This document shows positions 21,215 to 29,547 of a DNA stretch of 64,000 nt, one piece after another. The notes below the pieces were generated by a model, which had not been told where the DNA came from, searched no databases, and saw nothing but the letters and a program-made list of their open reading frames with translations. Source of the DNA: Opitutaceae bacterium (GTDB lineage Bacteria > Verrucomicrobiota > Verrucomicrobiia > Opitutales > Opitutaceae); contig JACFMR010000010.1 of assembly GCA_019455245.1 (NCBI GenBank), positions 54,578 to 118,577 on the forward strand. Reading direction: 5' to 3'. The position numbers were made by a program, and so were the translations under genes. Each line of letters opens with the position of its first letter. Position 1 is the first letter of the stretch.

Positions 21215-21232
21215 GAGGTCAGAATGACGGGG

Positions 21233-22345
21233 TTATTTCCAATTGGCGAGGAAGGTTTCCAGCTCGGTCAGGCCCGGGCTGCGGCCGGTGCGCACGTAAT
21301 GACCGCTGGTGCAGACGCCGAGATTGAGGCACGATTCCGGGGCGAGCCCCATAAGCAGACCGGCGGAAAAACCGGCGTTGAAATGATCACCGGCGCCGGT
21401 GGTGATGAGCGGACGGGCCTCGTAGGGACCGGGCACCCAGTGGGTGTCTTCGCGGGTGGCGCAGGCGGCCGATTCCTTGGGATGGATGACCACACAGGTG
21501 AGATCGAGCCGCTCGCGGATGCGCGCCGCCTTGGTGCGCAGCCCCTGTTCGGATTCGGTTTCCGTGCCAAACCCGAGCACGGAGTAAACCTGCTGGGCCT
21601 CCTTGAGGTTGAGCCCGAGGGTGACCCGGCCGAATTGTTCGAAACGCGCAATGGTGTCGAGGGCGTAGACGAGGTCGGCGGCGGAGCGTTTTTCCGGATC
21701 GGCCAGATCGAAGAAAAAGGTCCGGCCGGGGCGCACCGGCACCTGCGGCAGCACATGCTCCACCAGATCGGTGAACACCGCGGTCATGTTGGGAATCATC
21801 GTCCAGTTGACGAGGGCAACGAGGTCCGCCTGTGCCAGGGCGGCACGGTAGCCGTCCGCCCCCATCACCGCCTTGATTTTGTCGGGGGTGATCTCGTCCA
21901 GGCTCTTCATCATGCCCAGCATCAATTTGCCGTCGGTGAATTCGACCGCGGTGGTCGCCGCGGGATCGCACAGGCTGACGAGGGTGGCCTTTTCGCCCAT
22001 GGGGGCGAAAACCGGATGGATGGCCGCCTGACCGAGCGCACCGATGTAGGTCAACCCGAGACCCTGCGCGAGCAGGGCGTGCGCCATGATGGGGCCGTTG
22101 CCCCCCAGCTTGTCCATGCGCGGGTAGAACTCGATGTTCGTGCTCTTGCCCGCGGCGCCGAGAATACGTTGGCCGAACTCCGTAATGGTGTTGATCGGCG
22201 TGAAATTTTCGCCCTGGCCGGCCCGCAGCGCCACGGGGGTGACGATCGTGTCGACAAAGCCATCGAGGCCCACGAGGGCGTGCTTGGCGGCGAGGGAGGC
22301 GCGTTGAGCGCGCAATTGTTGGAGGGTGCGGGTTTTGAAGTCCAT
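21233..22345 (-). CDS. PfkB-family carbohydrate/nucleoside kinase
   Basis: The start at 'MDFKTRTLQQLRAQRASLAA' gives 370 residues. PfkB hallmarks are the N-terminal 'LGGNGPIMAHALLAQGLGLTYIGALG' (substrate side, partial) and the C-terminal signature 'ITTGAGDHFNAGFSAGLLMG', whose GAGD aspartate is the catalytic base. The N-terminus is longer than in ribokinase. The substrate cannot be read from the sequence. It is the promoter-proximal gene of the run with tmk and holB, and it diverges from exbB with about 146 bp between the starts, the likely site of both promoters. Confidence 0.85.
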   Translation of the reverse strand: MDFKTRTLQQLRAQRASLAAKHALVGLDGFVDTIVTPVALRAGQGENFTPINTITEFGQRILGAAGKSTNIEFYPRMDKLGGNGPIMAHALLAQGLGLTYIGALGQAAIHPVFAPMGEKATLVSLCDPAATTAVEFTDGKLMLGMMKSLDEITPDKIKAVMGADGYRAALAQADLVALVNWTMIPNMTAVFTDLVEHVLPQVPVRPGRTFFFDLADPEKRSAADLVYALDTIARFEQFGRVTLGLNLKEAQQVYSVLGFGTETESEQGLRTKAARIRERLDLTCVVIHPKESAACATREDTHWVPGPYEARPLITTGAGDHFNAGFSAGLLMGLAPESCLNLGVCTSGHYVRTGRSPGLTELETFLANWK

Positions 22346-22491
22346 GGCGGCGGAACCAGCAGGGAAGTTTCCCGGTCCATGCCGCGCAAACAGAATCGCG
22401 CCGGCGGTCGCCGGTTTTCCGTTGAATGCCCCCGGCAAAGCCGCCAACTCTTTTTCCCTGTCATGCCCAGCTTTTCGTTCCCGTCATCGCG

Positions 22492-23157
22492 ATGAACATC
22501 GTCCAAGTCTATTTGACCAGTGACACTGTCGGTCAGGTCATTGTCGTGGGTCTCGCCGTGTTCAGCCTGATCGCCTGGACGGTGATGCTCGGCAAGCATT
22601 TCGAACTGAAGCGGCTGCGGTTGCTCAATCACAGCTTCGACCAGCGCCTGCGGGACGAACGCTCGCTGCTGGATCTGCCGGAGTCATTCCGCCAGCGCCG
22701 CTCGGTCCCGTATGCGGATCTGTTTGCCGATGCGGTGGAGAGCTACTGGCGGGCGGCGGCGATCGGCAAGGAAAAGAGCCGCGACAGCACGCGTGCCCGG
22801 CTGGAGCATGCCGAGAACGCCCTGCAACGCGCGCTCGCCCGCCAGACCCTGCGCTATGAATCGAGCATGATATTTCTGGCCACCATCGTGTCCGGGGCGC
22901 CGTTTCTTGGCCTGCTGGGCACCGTTTGGGGGGTGATGAGCTCGTTCAGCGCCATCTCGGTGCAGCAGACCGCGAGCATCCAAACCATCGCGCCCGGCGT
23001 GGCCGCGGCATTGCTGACCACCGTCGCCGGCTTGGTGGTCGCGATCCCCTCGATGTTCGGCTACAATTTGCTCTTGGCGAATACCCGCCGGCTGATCACC
23101 GAGATGGAGAATTTCGCCAGTTCGCTGGCCGACCGTCTGGAACTGGAATCGGAGTAA
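22492..23157 (+). CDS. exbB: MotA/TolQ/ExbB proton channel family protein
   Basis: The chosen start (MNIVQVYLTSDTVGQVIVV) gives 221 residues. Three membrane segments are visible: near residues 14-34 ('VIVVGLAVFSLIAWTVMLGK'), around 130-150 ('FLATIVSGAPFLGLLGTVWG') and around 165-190 ('IAPGVAAALLTTVAGLVVAI'). The 'GAPFLGLLGTVWGVMSSF' and 'ALLTTVAGLVVAIPS' blocks are the family's pore signature. With ExbD and TonB directly downstream, it forms the proton-driven motor for outer-membrane uptake. TolQ is the alternative name, since no tolB or pal lies nearby to decide. Confidence 0.9.
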   Translation: MNIVQVYLTSDTVGQVIVVGLAVFSLIAWTVMLGKHFELKRLRLLNHSFDQRLRDERSLLDLPESFRQRRSVPYADLFADAVESYWRAAAIGKEKSRDSTRARLEHAENALQRALARQTLRYESSMIFLATIVSGAPFLGLLGTVWGVMSSFSAISVQQTASIQTIAPGVAAALLTTVAGLVVAIPSMFGYNLLLANTRRLITEMENFASSLADRLELESE

Positions 23158-23160
23158 GCA

Positions 23161-23589
23161 ATGGCCCGCACCTTCAGACGCCAGCGGCAGACGGCACCGA
23201 TTGCCGACCTGAACGTCACCAACCTGATCGACCTCGGGTTCACGTTGCTGATCATCTTCATGATCGCGACACCGCTGATCAACCAGGAGCAGAAAATCGA
23301 CATCAACCTGCCGACCGAGACGAAGCGCGCGCAGGAGAAGCCGGACCCCAAGCAGCGGTTTCAAGTCGTGAGCATCGACCGCAACGGCCAGTATTTTTGG
23401 GGCAACCGGCGCATCGAGTTCGGCGATTTGGCGGCGCTTTTTGCGGAGGAAGCCCGGAGGCCCGAGCCGGCGGTCATCCGCATCCGCGCCGACTGGAACC
23501 TGCAGTACCAAAAGGTCATCAGCGTGGTCGATGAGTTGAAAAAGCACAATCTGCTCAAGGTCTCATTTGACACCCAGGCGGCGGACTGA
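23161..23589 (+). CDS. exbD: ExbD/TolR family biopolymer transport protein
   Basis: This 142-residue protein has a short cytoplasmic N-terminus, one membrane helix ('NVTNLIDLGFTLLIIFMIAT') with the functional Asp at its start (LIDLGF), and a periplasmic domain. It starts 3 bp after exbB ends. ExbD/TolR pairs with ExbB/TolQ to convert proton flow into motion of the TonB/TolA partner, here the next gene. Confidence 0.92.
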   Translation: MARTFRRQRQTAPIADLNVTNLIDLGFTLLIIFMIATPLINQEQKIDINLPTETKRAQEKPDPKQRFQVVSIDRNGQYFWGNRRIEFGDLAALFAEEARRPEPAVIRIRADWNLQYQKVISVVDELKKHNLLKVSFDTQAAD

Positions 23590-23594
23590 GCCCG

Positions 23595-24434
23595 ATGCAG
23601 GCCAACTCGCCCAGCGCCTTTTTCCTTTCCCTGACGCTGCACGGGCTGGTGGTGGCGCTGTTGTTTTTCTTCAGTCTGGTGCTGCACAAGCAGAAGCCGG
23701 ACACACCGAAGGTCTTCGAGTTGGTGGCGGGGGAGGGCGACAATTATGCGGCGACCGAGGCGCCCGCGGGCGGTGAGCCCGCCGAGATCAAGTTCGATCT
23801 GCCCGACGTTCCCGCCCCGGTCATCCGCCCCGATCCGCCCCGGCCGACACCGCCACCCGAACCTGAGCCGGTCATCACCAAGGCGCCCGAAGTGCCGAAG
23901 GCCCCGCCCGTAAAAACCGAGCCTCCCAAGGCGAAGCCCGTGGAGAAACCCAAGCCTCCGGAACCGGTGATCAAGCCGATGACCAAGGAGGAGTTCGACC
24001 GGCAGTTCGGCAAACAGAAGAATCCCGCCACCAAGCCGCCGCCGGCGCCCAAGGTTCGCGCCATCGACAGCGCGGCCATCCGCACCGGCGTGTTGGGCGG
24101 CAGCACGAACAACAAGACAGGCGGAGCGGGCGGCAAGGCGTTGACCCGCGAACAGCAGGATTTGCTGGAAAGCTACATCGCCCTGTTGCTGCAGCGACTG
24201 CGCGCCGCGCACCAGAAGCCGCCGGGGCTCAGCGATCTGTTGCACACGCGGGTTCAGTTCCGCATCGCGGCCGACGGTACGCTGTCCGGGGTGAAAGTGA
24301 TCCGTTCCTCGGGCAGTCCGGATTTCGACCGTTCGGTGTTGGAAGCTTTTGCGCGCGTGCGCTCAATCGGTCCCACGCCGGACCGGAAGAGCGATGTCTG
24401 GGAGGTTACTTTTCGCATGCGGGAGGAAGGTTGA
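23595..24434 (+). CDS. tonB: TonB/TolA-type protein with Pro/Lys-rich spacer
   Basis: The 279-residue protein has an N-terminal membrane anchor ('FFLSLTLHGLVVALLFFFSL', with the conserved SLxxH), a long spacer rich in Pro, Lys and Glu (about residues 60-150), and a C-terminal TonB-like domain of about 90 residues ending 'GPTPDRKSDVWEVTFRMREEG'. The 'FSRIAADGTLSGVKVIRSSGSPDFDRSVLEA'-type stretch (FRIAADGTLSGVKVIRSSG) is typical of TonB/TolA C-termini. It completes the exbB-exbD-tonB operon. The SLTLH anchor fits both TonB and TolA, so either role is possible. Confidence 0.85.
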   Translation: MQANSPSAFFLSLTLHGLVVALLFFFSLVLHKQKPDTPKVFELVAGEGDNYAATEAPAGGEPAEIKFDLPDVPAPVIRPDPPRPTPPPEPEPVITKAPEVPKAPPVKTEPPKAKPVEKPKPPEPVIKPMTKEEFDRQFGKQKNPATKPPPAPKVRAIDSAAIRTGVLGGSTNNKTGGAGGKALTREQQDLLESYIALLLQRLRAAHQKPPGLSDLLHTRVQFRIAADGTLSGVKVIRSSGSPDFDRSVLEAFARVRSIGPTPDRKSDVWEVTFRMREEG

Positions 24435-24493
24435 AAAAGTCCTTGCCTTCGCGCGCGGAACCCTGATTTTGCTCACCTCTCGCATACGCGAAC

Positions 24494-24569
24494 GGGCTCT
24501 TAGCTCAGTTGGAAGAGCGCCTCAATGGCATTGAGGAGGTCAGCGGTTCGATCCCGCTAGGGTCCACCA
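24494..24569 (+). tRNA. tRNA-Ala (anticodon GGC)
   Basis: The 76-nt sequence folds into a full cloverleaf. The acceptor stem GGGCTCT pairs with AGGGTCC and contains the G3:U70 wobble that marks alanine tRNAs. The anticodon stem CCTCA/TGAGG encloses the loop ATGGCAT with anticodon GGC (reads GCC/GCU). The T-arm has GGTTCGATCCC, and CCA is encoded at 24567-24569. It lies 59 bp after the tonB gene and is followed within 5 bp by a strong terminator. Confidence 0.97.
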
Positions 24570-24573
24570 ATTT

Positions 24574-24609
24574 ACCGGTCGTTGGATACACTCCGACGAC
24601 CGGTTTTTT
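24574..24609 (+). terminator. Intrinsic terminator after tRNA-Ala
   Basis: A 13-bp stem (24574-24586 with 24592-24604, one G-U pair) closes a 5-nt loop and is followed by six T. It ends the tRNA transcript. The stop codon of the minus-strand membrane protein (24608-24610) falls inside its T run, so the hairpin may act on both strands. Confidence 0.9.
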
Positions 24610-25261
24610 ATCGTCTGGGCGGCAGGTGTTGGGCCGGAACTTTCGGGGCATCGCTGCGACAGGGCAGTTCCATGACCCGACGGGTCAGGCCGGACACGAG
24701 CAAAGGCAGGGCGAAGACCATGACGGCCGGCACCAAGCCGGCGATCCCGACCTGAAAGACGAGTCCCACGAGCGCTGTGGTGACGAGGCCCCCGGCAAAA
24801 AAGGCGGGGAAAGCCCGCAAAGCCAGCAGCGCGGTCACAGCCACCAGGGTTGCGACGAGCACCACCGGCCAGGTGGTGAGGCTCATGGCCATGCCGACGG
24901 TGTAACCCAAGGGAGCGAGCAAGACTCCGGATTCCCGGCGCGTGATGAGTTGGACGGCCATCCCGGCGGCAAGGATGGACAGCAGCAGGACATACACTCC
25001 GCTGAAAACAAAATCGTATTCCAAGGAGCCGGTATTGAGTGCCCGTTGCAGTAGCCAAGAGCCGGCAAAAGCCCGCATCGGATCGAGCCACAAGGCCGGC
25101 ACCCACCACCAAGGGCGATAGCGAGGAGCATGGTTCAGTGAGCGAAAGCTGTCGATGCTGCGCAATTCCACCCGCTTGGACAGCAACCAATCGGCCGGCC
25201 AGAGCAAAAGGAGCAACGCGGGAAGGAGGAGAAACAGATCGTTGGAAAGGGTTGCCGGCAT
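24608..25261 (-). CDS. Integral membrane protein, unknown function
   Basis: The 217-residue protein is very hydrophobic. I count about five or six membrane helices, e.g. 'LFLLLPALLLLLWPADWLL', 'VFSGVYVLLLSILAAGMAV' and 'AGLVPAVMVFALPLLVSGLT'. A short aromatic loop 'RYRPWWWVPALWLDPMRAF' precedes the second helix. I recognise no family. It is a single gene; its start is followed upstream by the long leader region shared with rpoZ. The C-terminal tail is short and basic. Confidence 0.7.
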   Translation of the reverse strand: MPATLSNDLFLLLPALLLLLWPADWLLSKRVELRSIDSFRSLNHAPRYRPWWWVPALWLDPMRAFAGSWLLQRALNTGSLEYDFVFSGVYVLLLSILAAGMAVQLITRRESGVLLAPLGYTVGMAMSLTTWPVVLVATLVAVTALLALRAFPAFFAGGLVTTALVGLVFQVGIAGLVPAVMVFALPLLVSGLTRRVMELPCRSDAPKVPAQHLPPRR

Positions 25262-25655
25262 GTTTTTTTGCAGGCGCAGCCTTCATGCCGATGACGAAAC
25301 TCTGACGAGAGCAGACGGAGCCGGAAGGATTGGCGCGAACGGTAAAAATCTCATTTGGTGGTGTCTTGCGCAACCGTCCTTTTGAAGGGCCGCGGGGTAA
25401 TGTTACCCGGCAAAGGAGATACGGATCATACTGGCCGGGCGATATAAGTGCGGGGGAGGATAAGCGTCACATTGCTTCCCCTATTACTGACTCAACTCCA
25501 TGTTCGGTCAGAAGGTTGCCGAAGGAGAGTCTCCTTCGGACCAAATTGTTTCGTCTCCCCGGACCGCGCCGGTAAAATGAGGATCCAGCCATTAACCGGA
25601 TCCGGTGTACACCGCACAATTGCGGTGTGCCGATCCGATTGGCTGGCATGTCTCC
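25262..25655 (+). promoter_or_regulatory. 394-bp non-coding region upstream of rpoZ with several hairpins
   Basis: No convincing gene lies here. The plus strand can form at least four hairpins: GGGTAA/TTACCC (25395-25408), a longer bulged stem around 25453-25481 (GGGGA...TCCCC), a perfect inverted repeat CCGAAGGAGA-G-TCTCCTTCGG (25519-25539), and ACACCGCA/TGCGGTGT (25609-25628) with loop CAAT. The last two lie within 140 bp of the rpoZ start. None is followed by a T run, so they are not ordinary terminators. The region must also hold the promoter of the divergent membrane-protein gene. Confidence 0.5.
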
Positions 25656-25883
25656 ATGAGAACCGACTATCTGCAAAGCGCCCTCAAGGTCATTGATGAC
25701 CCCAATATTCTGGTTAATGTCGTCTCACGTCGCGTGAAGCAGCTCAAGCGGGGCAACCGGCCGTTGGTGGTCTCGCTGGAAAAACTTTCGTCCGAGGACA
25801 TCGCCTTGCGCGAGATTGCCGAAGGCAAGATCAGCTTTGAATTGGCGAGTCCGGATGAGTTGCGCCGGCTGCACATCACCTGA
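25656..25883 (+). CDS. rpoZ: RNA polymerase omega subunit
   Basis: The start at 'MRTDYLQSALKVIDDPNILVN' gives 75 residues, the usual size; the frame runs further upstream but without family resemblance. The segment 'VNVVSRRVKQLKRGNRPLV' matches the omega signature (the conserved 'RR...L..G' region), and 'DIALREIAEGKI' follows. Omega helps assemble the polymerase around beta' and, in proteobacteria, forms part of a ppGpp site. The gene usually lies near gmk and spoT, but not here. It has an unusually long leader and converges with the dehydrogenase gene. Confidence 0.88.
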   Translation: MRTDYLQSALKVIDDPNILVNVVSRRVKQLKRGNRPLVVSLEKLSSEDIALREIAEGKISFELASPDELRRLHIT

Positions 25884-25892
25884 GCGGAAGCA

Positions 25893-26921
25893 TCAGTCGC
25901 CCGGCACGGTGATCATGGCCTTGATCACGCCGGTGGCGGGCCGGGCCCACGAGGCGAAATGCGCCGGCACTTCCGGCAGCGCGGCGCGATGCGTGATCCA
26001 TGGCCCGGTGTCGATCAGGCCGCGTTCAATCTGGGCGATGATGCCGGTGAACTCGGCGGGCAGGGCGTTGCGGGTGGCCAGCAGGGTCAGTTCGCGGCGG
26101 TGGAAATGCGGGTCGTGAAACGAAATGTCCGCCTGCACGAGTCCTACGAAGATCAACCGGCCGCCTGGGGCCGGATAGACAAACGAGTCCTGCATCGACT
26201 TCGGGTTGCCCGTGGCATCAAACACCGCCGTCGGGAGATCGCCATCGGTGAGGGCCTCCAACTGTTCGGTCACGTTGGCAATATTGGCATCAACGAGGTC
26301 ATCGACCCCGAGTTGCGCGCGGCAAAAATCCAAGCGGGTCGCGCTGATGTCGACAGCCACGACACGCGCACCGGCGGCCTTGGCGAACTGCATCACCGCC
26401 AGCCCGATCGGACCGGCGCCGATGACGGCGACAGATTCGCCGGCCTTGAGTTGCGCGCGGTCCACCGCATGCGCTCCGATCCCGAGGGTCTCGACCAGGG
26501 CGAGCTGGTCGTAATTGAGTTTGGACGACGGGTGGAGCTTGGCCGCGGGCACGAGCATGCGGGCCCGATGTCCGCCATCCGTGTGCACGCCGAGCACCTG
26601 CAGACTGCGGCAGCAGTTGGGTTTGCCTTGGCGGCAGGCGATGCAGTGGCCGCAGTTCAGATAGGGTTCGACGGCACAGCGGTCGCCGGGTTGGACATGC
26701 GTGACCTTCGAGCCGATGGCCAACACTTCCACTCCGAGTTCATGTCCCAGAATGCGCGGATAGGTGAAAAATGGCTGACGGCCGGCGAAGGCGTGCAGGT
26801 CGGTACCACAGACCCCGACCCGATGAATCCGAACCAAGGCTTCGTCCGGACCGGGAGATGCGGGCTCCGGCAAACTTTGAAACAGAAATTCCCCGGGTTT
26901 CTGCAGGACGAGCGCTTGCAT
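25893..26921 (-). CDS. Zinc-dependent medium-chain dehydrogenase (polyol/sugar type)
   Basis: The 342-residue protein is a medium-chain alcohol dehydrogenase. The catalytic zinc site is seen in 'VGVCGTDLHAFAG' and 'LGHELGVEV', the structural zinc site in 'YLNCGHCIACRQGKPNCC', and the NAD(P) fold in 'VAVIGAGPIGLAVMQFAKAAGARVVAVD'. Overall it resembles sorbitol, L-idonate and galactitol dehydrogenases more than ethanol dehydrogenases; this is an impression, not an assignment. It starts 78 bp after the sulfatase ends on the same strand, which suggests breakdown of a sulfated sugar. Confidence 0.85.
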   Translation of the reverse strand: MQALVLQKPGEFLFQSLPEPASPGPDEALVRIHRVGVCGTDLHAFAGRQPFFTYPRILGHELGVEVLAIGSKVTHVQPGDRCAVEPYLNCGHCIACRQGKPNCCRSLQVLGVHTDGGHRARMLVPAAKLHPSSKLNYDQLALVETLGIGAHAVDRAQLKAGESVAVIGAGPIGLAVMQFAKAAGARVVAVDISATRLDFCRAQLGVDDLVDANIANVTEQLEALTDGDLPTAVFDATGNPKSMQDSFVYPAPGGRLIFVGLVQADISFHDPHFHRRELTLLATRNALPAEFTGIIAQIERGLIDTGPWITHRAALPEVPAHFASWARPATGVIKAMITVPGD

Positions 26922-26999
26922 GAACAAAGGCTGTGACGGTTTGTTCGGTTTGCCCAGTCGAAGCTGCGACCGGGCGCAAGATTGTGCGCCGTCACTTGG

Positions 27000-28487
27000 T
27001 CAGGCTTCGCCTGCTTCCTTGGGATGGGCGTGCGCCAAGGCCTCGGCCCCGGCGCTGCGGCCGGTGGCGCGCAGACGCTGCAGGTAAGCGGGGAGCTGAC
27101 CGCGCGTATGCAACGGTCCGCCCTCGTGCAGGACCGTGCGCATGGGGTCCTCGGAATGCGTGGCGGTGGCCATCATCTCCGCCATCCAGCGGTCGAGCCG
27201 GGCCATGGCCTCGTGGCATAGCTCCGGCCGATCGGATGCGAGGTCATGTTGAAAATGAGGATCGTCCTTCACGTGGTAGAGCATGACGGGCGGGAAGCCG
27301 TGAAAGCCGTCATGGTAGGAGCGGATGCACAGCCAGTCGCCCCAGCGCACCGACCGCTGGCAGCTCCACGCCATCTGGGAGAGCACGAGGTCATTACGCA
27401 GCGCCGCGGGTTGGGCGGCTTCAAATTTTTCGCGGAAGCTGCGAAAATCCCAGTTGTCCGGGACCTTGCCGCCGGCGAGTTCGATCAGCGTGGTGGCCAT
27501 GTCGCCCTGATAGATCAGCGAGTCGTCGATCCGGCCGGCCGGTTGCTTCACACCTTTGGGCGGGCGAATGATCAGGGGGACGCGTGATGTGATGGTGTCC
27601 GCCGTCTGGTGATCGCCGTAGATATTGAATTCGCCGAGGTTCTCCCCGTGGTCCGACGAGATGATGACCCAGGTGTCGTCGAGCCAGCCGCGTTTTTCAA
27701 CCGCGTCCAAAATGCGGCCCACCGTGCGGTCGGCGTAAAGCACGCCGGTGTCGTAGCCGTCGAACATTTTTCGGGCATCCGCCATGGTTTTGATCTCGGC
27801 GGGCTGGCGCGGATAAGGCCGGTCAAACGGCCACTCGGAATCGAAGCCAACCACTTCGCGCGCCGAGTGGGGGCCGTAACCGGATCGATGTCGTGCGAGT
27901 ACTTCCTCGGTGTACCACGCCGGCAGCGGTGTGTCGGCGAAAGGTTCACCGAACTCCTCCGGGGTGTTGTAAGGTGTATGCGGATCCCAGAGATTGACGT
28001 GGAGGAACCAATTGTCGGCCTCCTCGGACTGACGGGCGATCCAGTCCAACGCGAGCGGTTCGACCGGATCGGCGTTCTCCAGACCGCCGCCGCCGCAATT
28101 CATGATCTCGTTGAAGCCGGCATACCAATGCCACGCGGAATGACGCTCGCCAAAGCTGCTCACCGTGGCCGTGCGCAGACCGGCGCGCCGCAGGCAGCTC
28201 ATCCAGTTGTTGCGGCCGTGCGCGGACACAAAATCGCGAGCGGGACCCTCAGGCAACATCTCGGCGGCCAGGCCGCCGTGGTTGACCACGCCGCTGTGGA
28301 TGCCGACGCGGCCGCTGAACAAGGCGGTGCGGGAAGGCAGACAAGGCGCATCCGACACATGACAGCCCGTGAAACGGACACCCTGCGCGGCCATGCGGTC
28401 GATGCAGGGAGAGGTGTTGCGATGATAACCGTAGCAGCCCAGATGGTCGGCGCGGAGCGAATCGAGGTCGAAGTAGAGAACTTTCAT
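27000..28487 (-). CDS. Sulfatase of the alkaline phosphatase superfamily (Cys type)
   Basis: The start at 'MKVLYFDLDSLRADHLGCYG' gives 495 residues and puts the metal-binding aspartates in their normal place at the N-terminus. The maturation motif C-x-P-S-R is present as CLPSR at Cys49, which is oxidised to formylglycine in active enzymes. 'SDHGENLGEFNIYGDHQTAD' provides further metal ligands. There is no signal peptide, so it would act in the cytosol, unlike most polysaccharide sulfatases. No maturase (anSME) is in the window. The substrate is unknown. The 229 bp upstream hold no gene I can support. Confidence 0.9.
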   Translation of the reverse strand: MKVLYFDLDSLRADHLGCYGYHRNTSPCIDRMAAQGVRFTGCHVSDAPCLPSRTALFSGRVGIHSGVVNHGGLAAEMLPEGPARDFVSAHGRNNWMSCLRRAGLRTATVSSFGERHSAWHWYAGFNEIMNCGGGGLENADPVEPLALDWIARQSEEADNWFLHVNLWDPHTPYNTPEEFGEPFADTPLPAWYTEEVLARHRSGYGPHSAREVVGFDSEWPFDRPYPRQPAEIKTMADARKMFDGYDTGVLYADRTVGRILDAVEKRGWLDDTWVIISSDHGENLGEFNIYGDHQTADTITSRVPLIIRPPKGVKQPAGRIDDSLIYQGDMATTLIELAGGKVPDNWDFRSFREKFEAAQPAALRNDLVLSQMAWSCQRSVRWGDWLCIRSYHDGFHGFPPVMLYHVKDDPHFQHDLASDRPELCHEAMARLDRWMAEMMATATHSEDPMRTVLHEGGPLHTRGQLPAYLQRLRATGRSAGAEALAHAHPKEAGEA

Positions 28488-28716
28488 AAGGGGCGGGGCT
28501 TGGGCAATGAATCGACAGCGGGAAGGCAGGGGCAAGGGATTATCCAATCCGAATTACGCATCAGCGGCAACGGCATGATCCGTCCGGTTGGCCCTTGCCC
28601 GTTTATCAACGGACACGCCATGCTTCATCGCTGCTTTGGCATTCGGCTATTTCGTTCCATCGACCAATGCCGGGAGCAACATGTCATTCAGCTGATGCTG
28701 CCCGGTGGTGCCGGGC

Positions 28717-29475
28717 TTAATGATCCAACAGCGGCGGCTCGACGGGCCGGGGGCCGTAGAGCCGGGCCAGCATGGCACGCCAGTGGGCGTCCTCCATCTC
28801 GCGGCGGAGCACCGCCCGGTATTCGGCCTCGCCGGCCATGAGAATGAAGGCAAAAAGCAGCGCGCCGAGCAGGCTGTGCAGCCAAAGGCCCATGACCAGC
28901 ATGCCGACGATCGAGAGCACCTTGCCCACACCGGCCGCCCAGCGGGTGGCGCGAAGGTAGGTCAGGCGGGTGGCCAACATGGCACGAAAGATCCGGCCGC
29001 CGTCCATCGGGAAAACGGGCACGAGATTGAAGAGCCCCATCACGAGATTGGCATAAAACAGCTGCAGCAGGAGACCGGATGCGGAATACAGGTAGATCGT
29101 GCCCGTGAGCCGGTGCACCGGCCACCACAACAGCGCGGCGAGGATGAAATTCACGGCGGGGCCGGCGAGGGTGATGAGGAGTTCACGACGCGGTTCACGG
29201 GGCAGGGAGTCAAACTCGGCCATGCCGCCGATGGGCATGAGCAAAATGCGCCGCACGCCGATGCCGTAATGCATGGCGGTGAACGAATGGCCGAGCTCGT
29301 GCAGGACCACGCAGCTAAAAAAGGCGATCACCGTGAGCAGGCTCCAAACCAAACCGGCCGGACCCTCGGCCTGCCAGCCTTCGAAGGCCACGTAGGCCAG
29401 CAGCAGGAAAAAACTGAAATGCAGCGCGAGGGGAATCCCGCGGATGCGAAACAAGTGCATTGACCAAGCCAGCAT
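28717..29475 (-). CDS. M50-family (site-2) intramembrane metalloprotease
   Basis: The ATG at 29475 gives 252 residues and the typical opening '[20 protein letters not shown]'. The zinc motif HELGH is at residues 59-63 within a membrane helix, and the third ligand motif '[16 protein letters not shown]' follows about 100 residues later. '[20 protein letters not shown]' is the usual loop of the rhomboid-like 'SpoIVFB' branch. There are four to six membrane helices and no PDZ or CBS domain. These enzymes release membrane-tethered factors. The NtrC-type gene starts 72 bp away in the opposite direction. Confidence 0.9.
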   Translation of the reverse strand: MLAWSMHLFRIRGIPLALHFSFFLLLAYVAFEGWQAEGPAGLVWSLLTVIAFFSCVVLHELGHSFTAMHYGIGVRRILLMPIGGMAEFDSLPREPRRELLITLAGPAVNFILAALLWWPVHRLTGTIYLYSASGLLLQLFYANLVMGLFNLVPVFPMDGGRIFRAMLATRLTYLRATRWAAGVGKVLSIVGMLVMGLWLHSLLGALLFAFILMAGEAEYRAVLRREMEDAHWRAMLARLYGPRPVEPPLLDH

Positions 29476-29547
29476 GTCGGACAACAAAACCGCCGGCGGC
29501 AGATTCGCCAGTGCCAAGTTGGCACCAACACTGCTGCACCAACGGCA

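Noticed and set aside
28700..28716. A GCCCGG/CCGGGC hairpin right after the M50 protease stop as a terminator
   Set aside because: The stem is only 6 bp and no T run follows on the minus strand.
27609..28841. A plus-strand frame of 410 codons over the sulfatase and the gap beyond
   Set aside because: It covers the sulfatase on the opposite strand and runs into the gap without any recognisable domain.
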